A stretch of 64,000 nt of DNA from Nitrospirota bacterium (GCA_016208915.1 JACQXE010000052.1:23268-87267), one strand, 5' to 3'; counted from the stretch's first letter, positions 40,409 through 50,431 are shown. Translations and numbers: made by a program. Notes: a model not told the origin generated them from the sequence alone.

Positions 40409-41166
40409 ATGCCAGATTTAACAAGGAACGACATTCTCAATAAAATCTCCTCCCTCAAATCCACCCTCGACAGCTATCGTCCTTTTTCTGACCATGTTGT
40501 CAAACAACTTAGAGATTACTATCGTATTGGACTGACCTATACATCCAATGCGATTGAAGGGAATACGCTTACCGAATCTGAAACAAAGGTTGTTTTGAAG
40601 ACGGTTTAACCATCGGCGGCAAGTCTCTAAGGGAACATTATGAGGCTATTGGACATGCAAAGGCTTATGACCATATTTATTCTCTCCTTGACAGACCTAT
40701 ATCCGAGGAAGATGTCTTATTCCTGCATAAACTTTTTTTTCAACAGATAGATTTTGAAAATGCAGGGAAATACAGACAGAGGAATGTTATCATTACTGGA
40801 ACTGATTATCTTCCTACAGACCATAAGGAAATTGCTGGGTTAATGAAAAAATATATAGCAAACTTAATCTCTCCTGCTAAAGACAGACATGTGCTTGAAT
40901 GGTCAAGTGATCTGCATGCTGAGTTTGAGGCGATTCATCCATTCATAGATGGCAACGGGAGAATTGGAAGGCTCCTGTTAAGTATACCGACTATGAAGAA
41001 TGGCTATTGTCCTGTAAAAATTCCTTCAATAAGACGGGCTGAATATATAACAGCAATGCAGAAATCAGATAAGGGTGATTTGAATACCCTGAGGGCTTTG
41101 ACCCTGAGTGTTGTCTATGAAGAGATGAAATCGCTGAAGAGGCTTGTTGAAAGCCTTGTTAAGTAA
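40409..41166 (+). pseudogene. Fic-family protein broken by a single frameshift
   Basis: SNAIEGN inhibitory-type motif in first frame, then EDGLTIGGKSL... and HPFIDGNGRIGR Fic motif in next frame. Confidence 0.8.
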
Positions 41167-41182
41167 CGCTTTAAATTTACTT

Positions 41183-41350
41183 CTATGACTTCTTTGAAGT
41201 CTTTGCTGTGAATGCGCTAAACTTTTTTCCAACTTTATCGCTGTTGCAGTGAGGGCATCTTACCGTAGGTTTCATCTCAACCTCATGAAGCGTTAGCGAG
41301 ACCATGAATTCGTGGTTGCACTCCTTGCAGACATATTCATAAATTGGCAT
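41183..41350 (-). CDS. FmdB-like small zinc-ribbon protein (55 aa)
   Basis: MPIYEYVCKECNHEFMVSLTLHEVEMKPTVRCPHCNSDKVGKKFSAFTAKTSKKS with CxxC...CxxC. Confidence 0.8.
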   Translation of the reverse strand: MPIYEYVCKECNHEFMVSLTLHEVEMKPTVRCPHCNSDKVGKKFSAFTAKTSKKS

Positions 41351-41454
41351 AGCACGACCTCCTTATGAGTTTCAGATTTGAGCAGATGAAGAAAGTATAT
41401 CACAAAACAAAGAAATTATTGACCAATACAGGTTAATTGTGTTAGAAAAAGAGC

Positions 41455-42846
41455 ATGAACGAAAAACAGAGACTTCTCAAAGAACTTCCGTCAGTTGATG
41501 AGATTCTGAAGATCCCTGATGGTGTTAGGTGGTGCGAGTCGTATCCGAGGAGATATGTTCTTAAGGCAATCAGGGAAGTAATCGACAACAGAAGAAAAGA
41601 GATAATTGAACTTTCTTCCACAGATATTACGATTGAAGGAATGACGAATAATATTGAGACACGGATTCAGAAGCTTTCTTCTTACAGCCTTCAGCCCCTC
41701 ATAAATGCAACAGGCGTCGTAATCCATACGAATCTCGGCAGGTCAATACTTTCTGAAAGGGTGCTCGATAATGTAAGAAAGGTCTCTGAGAACTACTCCA
41801 ATCTTGAGTACGACCTTGAAAAAGGCGCCCGCGGAAAACGCTATGTCCATATCACAGAGCTCCTCAGAGAGATAACAGGAGCTGAGGATTCGCTTATTGT
41901 GAATAATAATGCAGCAGCAGTGCTGCTCTGCCTGAACACTGTGGCAAAAGGCAGGGAAGTCATTGTCTCACGGGGGGAGCTCGTTGAAATCGGCGGTTCA
42001 TTCAGGGTCCCGGATGTGATGGCAGCAAGCGGGGCAATTCTCAAGGAGATAGGCACAACCAATAAGACACATCTCTATGATTATGAGAGGGCTATAAATG
42101 AAAATACTGCCTTAATCCTTAAGGTGCACAAAGCGAATTACAGGATTACAGGTTTCACAGAGGATGTCCCTGTCACTGACCTCAAAAAGCTCTCAGAAAA
42201 ACATCGGATTCCTTTGATGTATGACCTTGGCAGCGGATGTATGATAGACCTGAAGCCTTACGGTATTCATTCTGAACCCGCAGTGCAGGAGATCGTGAAG
42301 GCAGGTGTGGATATCATAACCTTCAGCGGTGATAAACTCCTCGGCGGCCCTCAGGGAGGAATCATTATAGGGGAAAAGGAATACATCAATAAGATACAGA
42401 AAAATCCTATGACGCGGGCAGTGCGGATCGATAAGCTCACGCTCGCAGCATTCGAGGCAACACTGATGGAATATCTCGATGAAGAAAAGGCAATCGAAAA
42501 TATCCCGACTCTGAAGATGCTTCTGCAAAGTCCCAAGCAGATAAAAGAGAGGGCAAAAAAGATAGCATCGCAGATGAAAAGACAGATCAAAAATGCAAAG
42601 ATAGAGGTGGCGCCTGATGAATCAAAGGCAGGAGGAGGTTCTCTTCCTGAAGTCGCTTTTCCAACATATGTTGTATCAATTAAACCAGAGGGCGTCTCAG
42701 TCAATGATCTTGAAGAGAGGCTGAGAAAGGGCATACCTCCAATCATTGCACGGATAAAAGACAACGCTTTTTTTATTGACGCGCGAACAGTGCGAAACCA
42801 CGAGATAACATCCCTTGTGAAAGGGATCCGCACAGCGCTTTATTGA
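41455..42846 (+). CDS. selA: L-seryl-tRNA(Sec) selenium transferase
   Basis: INATGVVIHTNLGRS, VNNNAAAVLL, FSGDKLLGGPQGGIIIG. Confidence 0.93.
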   Translation: MNEKQRLLKELPSVDEILKIPDGVRWCESYPRRYVLKAIREVIDNRRKEIIELSSTDITIEGMTNNIETRIQKLSSYSLQPLINATGVVIHTNLGRSILSERVLDNVRKVSENYSNLEYDLEKGARGKRYVHITELLREITGAEDSLIVNNNAAAVLLCLNTVAKGREVIVSRGELVEIGGSFRVPDVMAASGAILKEIGTTNKTHLYDYERAINENTALILKVHKANYRITGFTEDVPVTDLKKLSEKHRIPLMYDLGSGCMIDLKPYGIHSEPAVQEIVKAGVDIITFSGDKLLGGPQGGIIIGEKEYINKIQKNPMTRAVRIDKLTLAAFEATLMEYLDEEKAIENIPTLKMLLQSPKQIKERAKKIASQMKRQIKNAKIEVAPDESKAGGGSLPEVAFPTYVVSIKPEGVSVNDLEERLRKGIPPIIARIKDNAFFIDARTVRNHEITSLVKGIRTALY

Positions 42847-42878
42847 TTTTTATATCCTGATAGTTTATTCTTTAAAAC

Positions 42879-43844
42879 ATGACTTTTACTGATATCCTTG
42901 CCACTTTTAAAGAGAAAAAAATACTTGTCATTGGCGACCTTGTCCTTGACCGCTATGTATGGGGAAAGGTAAACAGGATTTCACCTGAAGCGCCAGTCCC
43001 TATAGTCGAAGTTACTCATGAAAATTTTCTTCTGGGCGGTGCTGCCAATGTGGCGCACAACATTGTGAGCCTTGGAGGGCATGTGACTGTTGTCGGGATA
43101 ATCGGCAGCGACAGAGGAGGTGATATCTTAAAAAAAATCCTGGATGAAAAGGGTATCCTCTGCTGCGTATTTGATGATAAGAGACCAACCATAGTCAAGA
43201 CAAGGGTGATAGCCCACAATCAGCAGGTCGTTCGATTTGACAGAGAAGACAACAAAAAAGTTGAAGGAAAGACATTTGATATGCTGGTTGAGTCCATAAA
43301 AAAGGCAATTCAAGAACATGATGCAGTGATAATCTCTGACTATAAAAAAGGCGTCATCTCTTCTGAACTCATATCAGAAGTTATTAAGGCGGCAAGGCCG
43401 AAGAAAAAATTCGTGGCTGTTGATCCAAAGACAGGACACTTTCATTGCTATAAGAATGTCTCATTGATAACGCCGAACCTCATGGAGGCATCTCACGGTT
43501 CAGGGATAGAGATAAAGGATGAAAAATCACTCATTAAGGCCGGCAAGACCCTCCTGAAGAAACTTTCCTGTAAAGCAGTTCTGATAACCCGTGGAGAAGA
43601 GGGAATGAGCCTTTTTGAAAAAAATAATTTTGTTAACATACCGACTGTTGCAAGACATGTGTATGACGTCACAGGCGCCGGCGACACTGTTATAGCTGCC
43701 TTTACCCTTGCCTATGCATCAGGCGCTACGCTGGAGGAAGCAGCGCTCATCGCAAACCATGCCGCAGGCATTGTCGTCGGTGAGGTTGGGACAGCGGTGA
43801 CAACTCCTGCAAAGATCATGCAATCCCTTAAGGATTCTCGATAA
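42879..43844 (+). CDS. rfaE1: D-glycero-beta-D-manno-heptose-7-phosphate kinase (RfaE1)
   Basis: PfkB family: VLDRYVWGKVNRISPEAPVPIVEV, GGAANVAHN, VTGAGDTVIAAF. Confidence 0.9.
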   Translation: MTFTDILATFKEKKILVIGDLVLDRYVWGKVNRISPEAPVPIVEVTHENFLLGGAANVAHNIVSLGGHVTVVGIIGSDRGGDILKKILDEKGILCCVFDDKRPTIVKTRVIAHNQQVVRFDREDNKKVEGKTFDMLVESIKKAIQEHDAVIISDYKKGVISSELISEVIKAARPKKKFVAVDPKTGHFHCYKNVSLITPNLMEASHGSGIEIKDEKSLIKAGKTLLKKLSCKAVLITRGEEGMSLFEKNNFVNIPTVARHVYDVTGAGDTVIAAFTLAYASGATLEEAALIANHAAGIVVGEVGTAVTTPAKIMQSLKDSR

Positions 43845-44200
43845 AAAATTTTCCTTTCAATACGTTCTCTATCGCACTAAAAATAAAGGGTTTGGCCATA
43901 AAAAGATCAGCTCCTGCAGCTAAAAACTCCCTTTCATCTCCCGTGGCGCTCATGCCGATTATTGGCAATGATAAATTCAGATTTCTGACCATTTTTGTAA
44001 GCTCTATACCATTAATTTTAGGCATCATATAGTCAGTTATTAAGGATAGTGTAATGCCCTGTTCTTATTAATGCTATTGCATCCTCTCCATTACTAACAC
44101 ATTCTACATTATACCCGTGAAGGGTTAAAAATTCCTTTAGCAAATTCCTGATAAAAATGTCATCATCGACAACCAAGATTTTTTTGTTATTTCTTTCCAT
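43828..44200 (-). pseudogene. Response regulator receiver with one frameshift
   Basis: MERNNKKILVVDDD...GEDAIALIRTG in one frame, LITDYMMPKINGIELTKM... in another. Confidence 0.7.
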
Positions 44201-44211
44201 GTATTAGTCTA

Positions 44212-44260
44212 TTTTTACTACTTTTAGTTGTATTTGTCAAGTTTTTACAACTTTTAGTTG
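44212..44260 (+). promoter_or_regulatory. Pair of 19-bp direct repeats, candidate operator/UP element
   Basis: TTTTTACTACTTTTAGTTG and TTTTTACAACTTTTAGTTG exactly 30 nt apart. Confidence 0.6.
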
Positions 44261-44299
44261 ATAGACTTTTCTTTTCCCGAATAAGCAGAATTACTTCAT

Positions 44300-44695
44300 A
44301 TGGAAAAAAGGGTGGACATACGGCATATTGGGAACCTGATAAGAATAGCAAGAAAGATGGCAGGCCTGTCTCAGATGGAGTTAGCAGAGAAACTTGGCAT
44401 CTCCTATCAGCAAGTCCAGAAATACGAAAAGGGGTTGAGTGAAATCAGTTTATCAAGACTTTCTCAGATTGCGCATGCATTGAATACGCCTATAAATAGA
44501 TTTATTTCAGATGATGAAAAGATGATGGTATCCGAATCTATGAGCTTGTACGGCATACTGAGCGATGATGAGATTGAACTACTCAGATTCTTCAGAAAGA
44601 TTAAAAACAAGAAATTGAAGGCTGAATTTCTGATGGTGATGAAGAATATATCTGAGTTATCAGAGAAGGGACTTTCAAAGAAGGCTAAATCTTAA
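44300..44695 (+). CDS. XRE-family transcriptional regulator
   Basis: IGNLIRIARKMAGLSQMELAEKLGISYQQVQKYEKGLSEIS HTH_3. Confidence 0.9.
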   Translation: MEKRVDIRHIGNLIRIARKMAGLSQMELAEKLGISYQQVQKYEKGLSEISLSRLSQIAHALNTPINRFISDDEKMMVSESMSLYGILSDDEIELLRFFRKIKNKKLKAEFLMVMKNISELSEKGLSKKAKS

Positions 44696-45149
44696 GCATC
44701 ATTATAACTGCATCCTCTGCCGGCATAACATAGTATTCTTTTCTTGTCCCTATAATTCTGAATCCGAATCCTTCATAAAGTTTTTTTGCAGGATAATTTG
44801 ACTCCCTAACCTCAAGATACAGAAATCTGCATGCACTTTCCTTTAACTCTTCTATTATAAGTGTAACAAGGTTTTTTGCTATGCCCTTCCTTCTGAAATC
44901 AGGATGAACTCCGAGGTTAAGAATATGACCTTCGTCAGACACCTGGTTTGCACATATATAACCTATAACCCGTTCTCCTGCTACTGCAACCTTTGATGTT
45001 GAGCGGGGGTTGTATATCTCATTGAAAAATGATGTCTCTGACCATGGAGCGCTGAATGACATGCGCTCAATTACGGTTACCTCAGGGATGTCATTCTTTG
45101 TCATCTCTCTTATAATGGCGTCGTGCATCGAAATTTTACCTGTAGCCAT
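44685..45149 (-). CDS. rimI: Ribosomal protein S18-alanine N-acetyltransferase, GNAT family
   Basis: MTKNDIPEVTVIERMSFSAPWSE, LGVHPDFRRKGIAKNLV, YLEVRESNYPAKKLYEGFGF. Confidence 0.88.
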   Translation of the reverse strand: MATGKISMHDAIIREMTKNDIPEVTVIERMSFSAPWSETSFFNEIYNPRSTSKVAVAGERVIGYICANQVSDEGHILNLGVHPDFRRKGIAKNLVTLIIEELKESACRFLYLEVRESNYPAKKLYEGFGFRIIGTRKEYYVMPAEDAVIMMLKI

Positions 45150-45202
45150 ATAATTAAGATATCACAGCATTTTCAATATGTGAAGTTCTGATATGAGCCA
45201 TG

Positions 45203-45414
45203 GTTGTCCAAAATAAGATATATTAAAAAGCTGAACGCTTCATAAATACAATGAATCGACAGGATATTAAGATGCGCAAACTCGCTTTGATAAGCAGTTT
45301 TAAATGGAACAATATGAGAGATGTTTTTATGAATATTCAGATGTAGATTAATTTTTTAAGGTGTCGTCATTGTATTTCTTCATCCTTCAGCCTTTTTTAG
45401 TTATTTTGGACAAC
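45203..45414. repeat. MITE-like element with 14-bp terminal inverted repeats and nested inner inverted repeats
   Basis: gttgtccaaaataa (45203-45216) / ttattttggacaac (45401-45414); inner aatacaatga-tcgac / gtcgtcattgtatt. Confidence 0.6.
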
Positions 45415-45461
45415 ACCGTGTATGAATACAATCTCATGAGCGACAATGATATGCTAACTCA

Positions 45462-45491
45462 TTGACACATCTGAATTTTTCCTGATATACT
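45462..45491 (+). promoter_or_regulatory. Candidate sigma-70 promoter of glgC
   Basis: TTGACA-N18-TATACT upstream of glgC. Confidence 0.55.
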
Positions 45492-45514
45492 TTTTTTGAA
45501 AATGCAAATATATT

Positions 45515-46777
45515 TTGGAGTTCTCTGCTATGCATAGGGGCAGGAAAGAGAGACGCACAAGGGAAACGCTCGCCCTTGTTCTTGCCGGCGGCAAAGGGGA
45601 AAGGCTTCATCCCTTAACAATTCACAGGGCAAAACCAGCAGTGCCTTTTGGCGGCAAATACAGGATAATTGATTTCACGTTGAGCAACTGTATAAATTCG
45701 AACATAAGGAAGATAGCTGTTCTTACGCAGTATAAGTCTTTGTCCCTGAATAAACATCTCGCGCTTGGATGGGAGAAACTTTTTAATCCGGAACTAAGGG
45801 AATTTATTATGTCAGTGCCGCCGCAGCAGCGTGTTGACGACAGATGGTATGAAGGCACGGCTGATGCTGTATATCAGAATATCTATTTTATAGAAAAAGA
45901 GGCGTCTCATTTTCTTCTCATACTTTCAGGAGACCATATATATAAGATGGATTATTATGAGATGGTGGAGTGCCATCTTAAGAGTAATGCAATCGGAACT
46001 ATTGCAGCTATAGAGATCGACAGGGATAAGGCGTCAGCATTTGGAGTTATCGAGGTTAACAGAGAATCGAGGATAATAGGGTTTGAGGAAAAACCCCAAG
46101 ACCCGAAGCCAATCCCCTGGAGTCCCAATCAGTCTCTTATTTCAATGGGAGTCTATCTGTTTAACACGAGAGACATAATAGATGAACTAAAAACCGATGC
46201 CCTTTGTTTAACAGCACATGATTTTGGGAGAAACATCATCCCGGCAATGATTGAAACCAGAAGGCTTTTTGCCTACAATTTTCAGGACGAGAATAAGAAA
46301 GAGGCAAAATACTGGCGCGATGTCGGCACAATAGACGGATACTGGGAGGCTAATATGGATCTTGTTTCTGTGGACCCTATGTTCAATTTCTATGATAAAG
46401 ATTGGCCATTAAGGACATACCAGCCTCAGTATCCACCAGCCAAGTTCGTTTTTGCGCAGGAATATAAGGGGGGAAGGCTCGGGATAGCGCTGGATTCTAT
46501 TGTTTGCGACGGGTGTATTATAAGTGGAGGAAGGGTGCAGAATTCTATTCTGTCGCCCAATGTAAGGATTAACAGCTGGACAGAAATACAGGAATCTGTG
46601 CTTATGGAAAATGTTGAGATAGGAAGGCGCTGTAAAATAAAAAAGGCGATAATAGATAAGGATGTCCGTGTGCCTGAAGGCACACGGATAGGTTATTCTA
46701 TCGAAGAAGACAGGAAGAGATTTTATGTCAGTCCTAAGGGGATTGTGGTAATACCCAAGGGTGTGGAGATAAAATGA
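45515..46777 (+). CDS. glgC: Glucose-1-phosphate adenylyltransferase
   Basis: LVLAGGKGERLHPLTIHRAKPAVPFGGKYRIIDFTLSNCINS, GTADAVYQN, SGDHIYKMDY. Confidence 0.94.
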   Translation: MEFSAMHRGRKERRTRETLALVLAGGKGERLHPLTIHRAKPAVPFGGKYRIIDFTLSNCINSNIRKIAVLTQYKSLSLNKHLALGWEKLFNPELREFIMSVPPQQRVDDRWYEGTADAVYQNIYFIEKEASHFLLILSGDHIYKMDYYEMVECHLKSNAIGTIAAIEIDRDKASAFGVIEVNRESRIIGFEEKPQDPKPIPWSPNQSLISMGVYLFNTRDIIDELKTDALCLTAHDFGRNIIPAMIETRRLFAYNFQDENKKEAKYWRDVGTIDGYWEANMDLVSVDPMFNFYDKDWPLRTYQPQYPPAKFVFAQEYKGGRLGIALDSIVCDGCIISGGRVQNSILSPNVRINSWTEIQESVLMENVEIGRRCKIKKAIIDKDVRVPEGTRIGYSIEEDRKRFYVSPKGIVVIPKGVEIK

Positions 46778-47895
46778 GTCTTGTAGGCAGGCTTGAGGAT
46801 CTTGCCCTTTCTGATATATTTCAGATATTAAGTATAGGCAAAAAGACAGGGACACTTATAATAAGCGGGACAGCAGGCGCTGCTGTAATTGTTTTCAAGA
46901 ATGGTCTTGTTGTGAAGGCAGAGACCACAACGATTGAAGGGACCATTGGTCATGACCTTTTTCAAAGCGGCTTGATAAAGGAATCAGTATTGCAGATGGC
47001 TCAGGAAGTAAAAAAGAAGTTGCCCGCAAAATCTGTTGCTGAAATACTTTTTGACCTCGGCGCAGTAAACAAGGATATACTGGAGAAGTTTTCGAAGAAA
47101 AGGATAGAAAGGACCATATACCAGCTTCTGCTATGGCAGGAAGGTAATTTCCAGTTCGAGCTGGAAGACCTGGATATAAAGGATAAGATAAATATAGAGG
47201 ATGCAGGTTGGGAGGTCTCAAAGGGAATAAGCCCCGAGTATCTCCTTATGGAAGGTGCGAGAGTATATGATGAGTCTGCAAAGCAGGAAATTCTTTCCCA
47301 TGAAGAACTCGCAGGTGAGGCAGAAGAGAGCGGCTGGGAGGCAGACTGGGCGGGACAGCCTGTTGCAGAGCGAAAAGATATTTCAGCGCTGAAGTCTCTT
47401 ACACAGGAATTGAGGTTCCCGAATTCTATCTCAGAGATAACGCTTCTTATCCTCAGGTTTGCAAGCGATATTTTTCAGAGGGGTGTTCTGTTTATGGTAA
47501 GTGATGATGAAATTGTAGGCTTGGGCCAGTTTGGACTTGAGATAGAAGGGGCTGATGAGAAGATACGTGAGACTATAATCCCCTTAAAAAATAGCGCATT
47601 TCTTAAAAAGATACTGGACGAAGCACACTCATATAAGGGAAATATAGAGAAAGATGAGGGCACGGAGTTTATGATAAATGAACTCGGTGGAGGCTGGCCC
47701 ATGGAAGGTGCGGTATTCCCTATTGTTGCAGAGGGAAAGGTCGCGGCAATGCTCTACTGTGATAGCCTGCCTGAAGGCGAGGAGACAGGCGAGACAGAAG
47801 GGCTGGAGATATTCATAAGCCAGGCAGGTCTTGCTCTCGAAAAATCCATTCTTCAGAGCAAACTCAAGGACATGCAGAAAAGAATTGATAACTGA
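46774..47895 (+). CDS. DUF4388 (PatA N-terminal-like) domain protein
   Basis: LVGRLEDLALSDIFQILSIGKKTGTLIISG; C-terminal GAF-like region. Confidence 0.75.
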   Translation: MSLVGRLEDLALSDIFQILSIGKKTGTLIISGTAGAAVIVFKNGLVVKAETTTIEGTIGHDLFQSGLIKESVLQMAQEVKKKLPAKSVAEILFDLGAVNKDILEKFSKKRIERTIYQLLLWQEGNFQFELEDLDIKDKINIEDAGWEVSKGISPEYLLMEGARVYDESAKQEILSHEELAGEAEESGWEADWAGQPVAERKDISALKSLTQELRFPNSISEITLLILRFASDIFQRGVLFMVSDDEIVGLGQFGLEIEGADEKIRETIIPLKNSAFLKKILDEAHSYKGNIEKDEGTEFMINELGGGWPMEGAVFPIVAEGKVAAMLYCDSLPEGEETGETEGLEIFISQAGLALEKSILQSKLKDMQKRIDN

Positions 47896-48063
47896 AAAAG
47901 AACAGATGCTTTTTTTATTTGCATTTGGTAGAATTTATTCTAACTATGCATTTTATGATATATAATCTTGGAATGCAAGAAAAGAAAGGCTGGATTCGAA
48001 TTCAATTTTCAGAAACTTTCCGTAATTTTTCATTCTTAATCTCAAAATTTCACAGGAGGGCAT

Positions 48064-48432
48064 GTGAAATCCATCCTTATTGTTGAAGATTCAACAACTA
48101 CAAGATCACTTATAAGGGCAGTCATTGAGGAGGTCGGGGATTTTAATATTATAGAGGCGCCTACAGGTTTTGACGCCTTAAAGATCCTTCCTTCACAGGA
48201 TGTTGACCTGGTAGTTACAGATATCAATATGCCTGATATAAACGGTCTGGAATTAATAAACTTCGTTAAGAGCAATCCTCGTTATAGTCATATCCCGCTG
48301 ATTATCGTTACTACTGAAAGGAGTGAGGAAGACAAGAAGAGAGGCATGGCGTTAGGCGCAGCTGCCTATGTCACAAAGCCATTCAAGGCATCCGAACTTC
48401 AGGAAATAGTGAAAAAGACCCTTAATTTATGA
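48064..48432 (+). CDS. CheY-like response regulator
   Basis: SILIVEDSTTTRSLIRAVIEE, LVVTDINMPDINGLELI, VTKPF. Confidence 0.9.
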   Translation: MKSILIVEDSTTTRSLIRAVIEEVGDFNIIEAPTGFDALKILPSQDVDLVVTDINMPDINGLELINFVKSNPRYSHIPLIIVTTERSEEDKKRGMALGAAAYVTKPFKASELQEIVKKTLNL

Positions 48433-50390
48433 GCTCAGCAAAAAAAGAGTTTATAGCTGAAGCAGAAGACCTGCTCGAAGAGTCAGGCAGGCTGATTCTC
48501 GAGATACAGGATACATATCAGACCGAACTCAATCCTGATACTATAAATGCCCTCTTCAGAGCCATACACACATTAAAAGGGCTGTCAGGACTTTTCGGAC
48601 ATAAGGGGATTGCAGATCTCAGCCACAATCTTGAATCCATGCTTGATGATCTGAGATTAGGCAAGATTGATATGTCTGATGATGTAATACGGTTTCTGTT
48701 TAATAATATGGACCTAATGAGGTCTATCGTTGAAGGAGTTAGCAAAGGGGAGGAACAGGATGTATCAGGCCACATAAAAAACATTGAAGTATTCCGCAAT
48801 TCTTTGACAGGCAAGACAAAAGGGCCTGACCTGAAGGGACTAATAGAGGATTCCCTCCTTATGGTCCTTTCAGAGTATGAGGAACACAGATTAAAGACCA
48901 ATGTGCAAGAAGGCAAGGGAATATATCTTGCCAAGGCTATCTTTTCTCTTGTGGATTTTGATAAATCGCTCGAAGAGCTTACAAAGCTGATTAAATCAAA
49001 GGGCGAACTAATATCAACATTGCCTACCTCATCCAATCTCCCGCCTGATTCAATAGGGTTTAACATGATGTTTGGTAGTGTGCAACATCTGGAGAAACTG
49101 AAAGAAGAAATGAAATTTGATATTGATACGCTGGTGAAGCCAAAGGCGGTAGAGAGCGCTCCTCAACAGCAAAAACCTCAGGATACAACGCTGAAGAGTT
49201 CGACAACCACTGTAAGGGTAGATATAGAAAAGCTGGACAGGATTCTTAACACTATAGGTGATCTTACTCTCGTGAAGGGAGGCGTAAAAAGGATAGGCGA
49301 GGAGCTGCTTGAAAATTATGGCCATTCTCCTCTCGTTGCTGATATATATAAGATTTCCCAGAGCCTTGAAAAAAGGCTTTCAGCGCTTCAGAACCAGGTT
49401 CTCGAGATAAGGATGGTGCCTATAGGGCAGATATTTTCAAGGCTTGCGCAGGTAATAAGAAAATATTCGAGAGAAGTCGGCAAGAAGATAGAACTCCTCA
49501 TGTTCGGAGAAGACACCGAGATCGACAAATATATAGCTGAAGAGGTTATTGACCCTTTGATGCATCTTGTAAGGAATGCGATTGACCATGGGATAGAAAC
49601 TGAAGAAGAAAGAAGGAAAAAAGGCAAGAGGGAGACAGGGATAATAATACTCAAGGCATCGCAGCGCGGCAACCATGTAATTATCGAGGTCAAAGACGAC
49701 GGCGGTGGAATTGATATCCAGAAGGTTAAGGAAAAGGCAGTACAGAAGGGGCTTTTAGAAGAGGGAGCAGAGATAGATGAGAAAGAAATCATAAATTTCA
49801 TATTTGCCCCTGGGTTTAGTACAAAAGAGGTGGTGAGCGAGGTATCAGGAAGAGGCGTAGGCATGGATGTTGTGAAAAAGAAGCTTGCAGCAATAGGAGG
49901 TTTTGCTGAAATCGACACAGAAAGAGACAAGGGTACTACAACGGCCCTTACCATACCTATAACCCTTGCTATCGTGAAAGCCCTGATTATAAGAATAGGT
50001 GCCATGAGGTTTGCTATTCCTCTGACGTCAATCTCTGAGACAGTGGTCATAATGCGGAATGAATTTCAGACAGTGGAGGGGAAGGAAGTTTATAATTTAA
50101 GAGGCGAGCTTCTTCCCATGACAGACCTCAGGAAGGTCTTTGACCTGGAAGGCGAAGCATCAGAAAAGTCTTTTGCTGTTGTGGTTGGCGTTGGGAACAG
50201 AAAACACGGGTTGATAGTTGATGAACTCTTCGGACAGCACGAGATCGTTATAAAACCTCTCGGAGAATATTTTGCAGGGCGTCGAGGTTTTGGAGGCGCT
50301 GCTGAAATAGGCAAATACGAGGTAATTCTTGTCATAGATGTCGATGCCCTTGTAGAAGAGGCAGTAATCAAGCAGAAGGTGAAACTGTAG
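48429..50390 (+). CDS. cheA: Chemotaxis histidine kinase CheA
   Basis: Hpt IHTLKGLSGLFG, LVRNAIDHGIE, GRGVGMDVVKKKL, CheW-like C-terminus. Confidence 0.93.
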   Translation: MSSAKKEFIAEAEDLLEESGRLILEIQDTYQTELNPDTINALFRAIHTLKGLSGLFGHKGIADLSHNLESMLDDLRLGKIDMSDDVIRFLFNNMDLMRSIVEGVSKGEEQDVSGHIKNIEVFRNSLTGKTKGPDLKGLIEDSLLMVLSEYEEHRLKTNVQEGKGIYLAKAIFSLVDFDKSLEELTKLIKSKGELISTLPTSSNLPPDSIGFNMMFGSVQHLEKLKEEMKFDIDTLVKPKAVESAPQQQKPQDTTLKSSTTTVRVDIEKLDRILNTIGDLTLVKGGVKRIGEELLENYGHSPLVADIYKISQSLEKRLSALQNQVLEIRMVPIGQIFSRLAQVIRKYSREVGKKIELLMFGEDTEIDKYIAEEVIDPLMHLVRNAIDHGIETEEERRKKGKRETGIIILKASQRGNHVIIEVKDDGGGIDIQKVKEKAVQKGLLEEGAEIDEKEIINFIFAPGFSTKEVVSEVSGRGVGMDVVKKKLAAIGGFAEIDTERDKGTTTALTIPITLAIVKALIIRIGAMRFAIPLTSISETVVIMRNEFQTVEGKEVYNLRGELLPMTDLRKVFDLEGEASEKSFAVVVGVGNRKHGLIVDELFGQHEIVIKPLGEYFAGRRGFGGAAEIGKYEVILVIDVDALVEEAVIKQKVKL

Positions 50391-50431
50391 GAGACGAAAC
50401 GTGGTTGATTGTTTCATAGGGAGTCTTTTAT

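Noticed and set aside
44040-44065. ccctgttcttatt in the broken response regulator matches arm A of the repeat element
   Set aside because: Codes for a normal LIRTG receiver segment on the minus strand and has no core element nearby; likely chance, though a search could be run.
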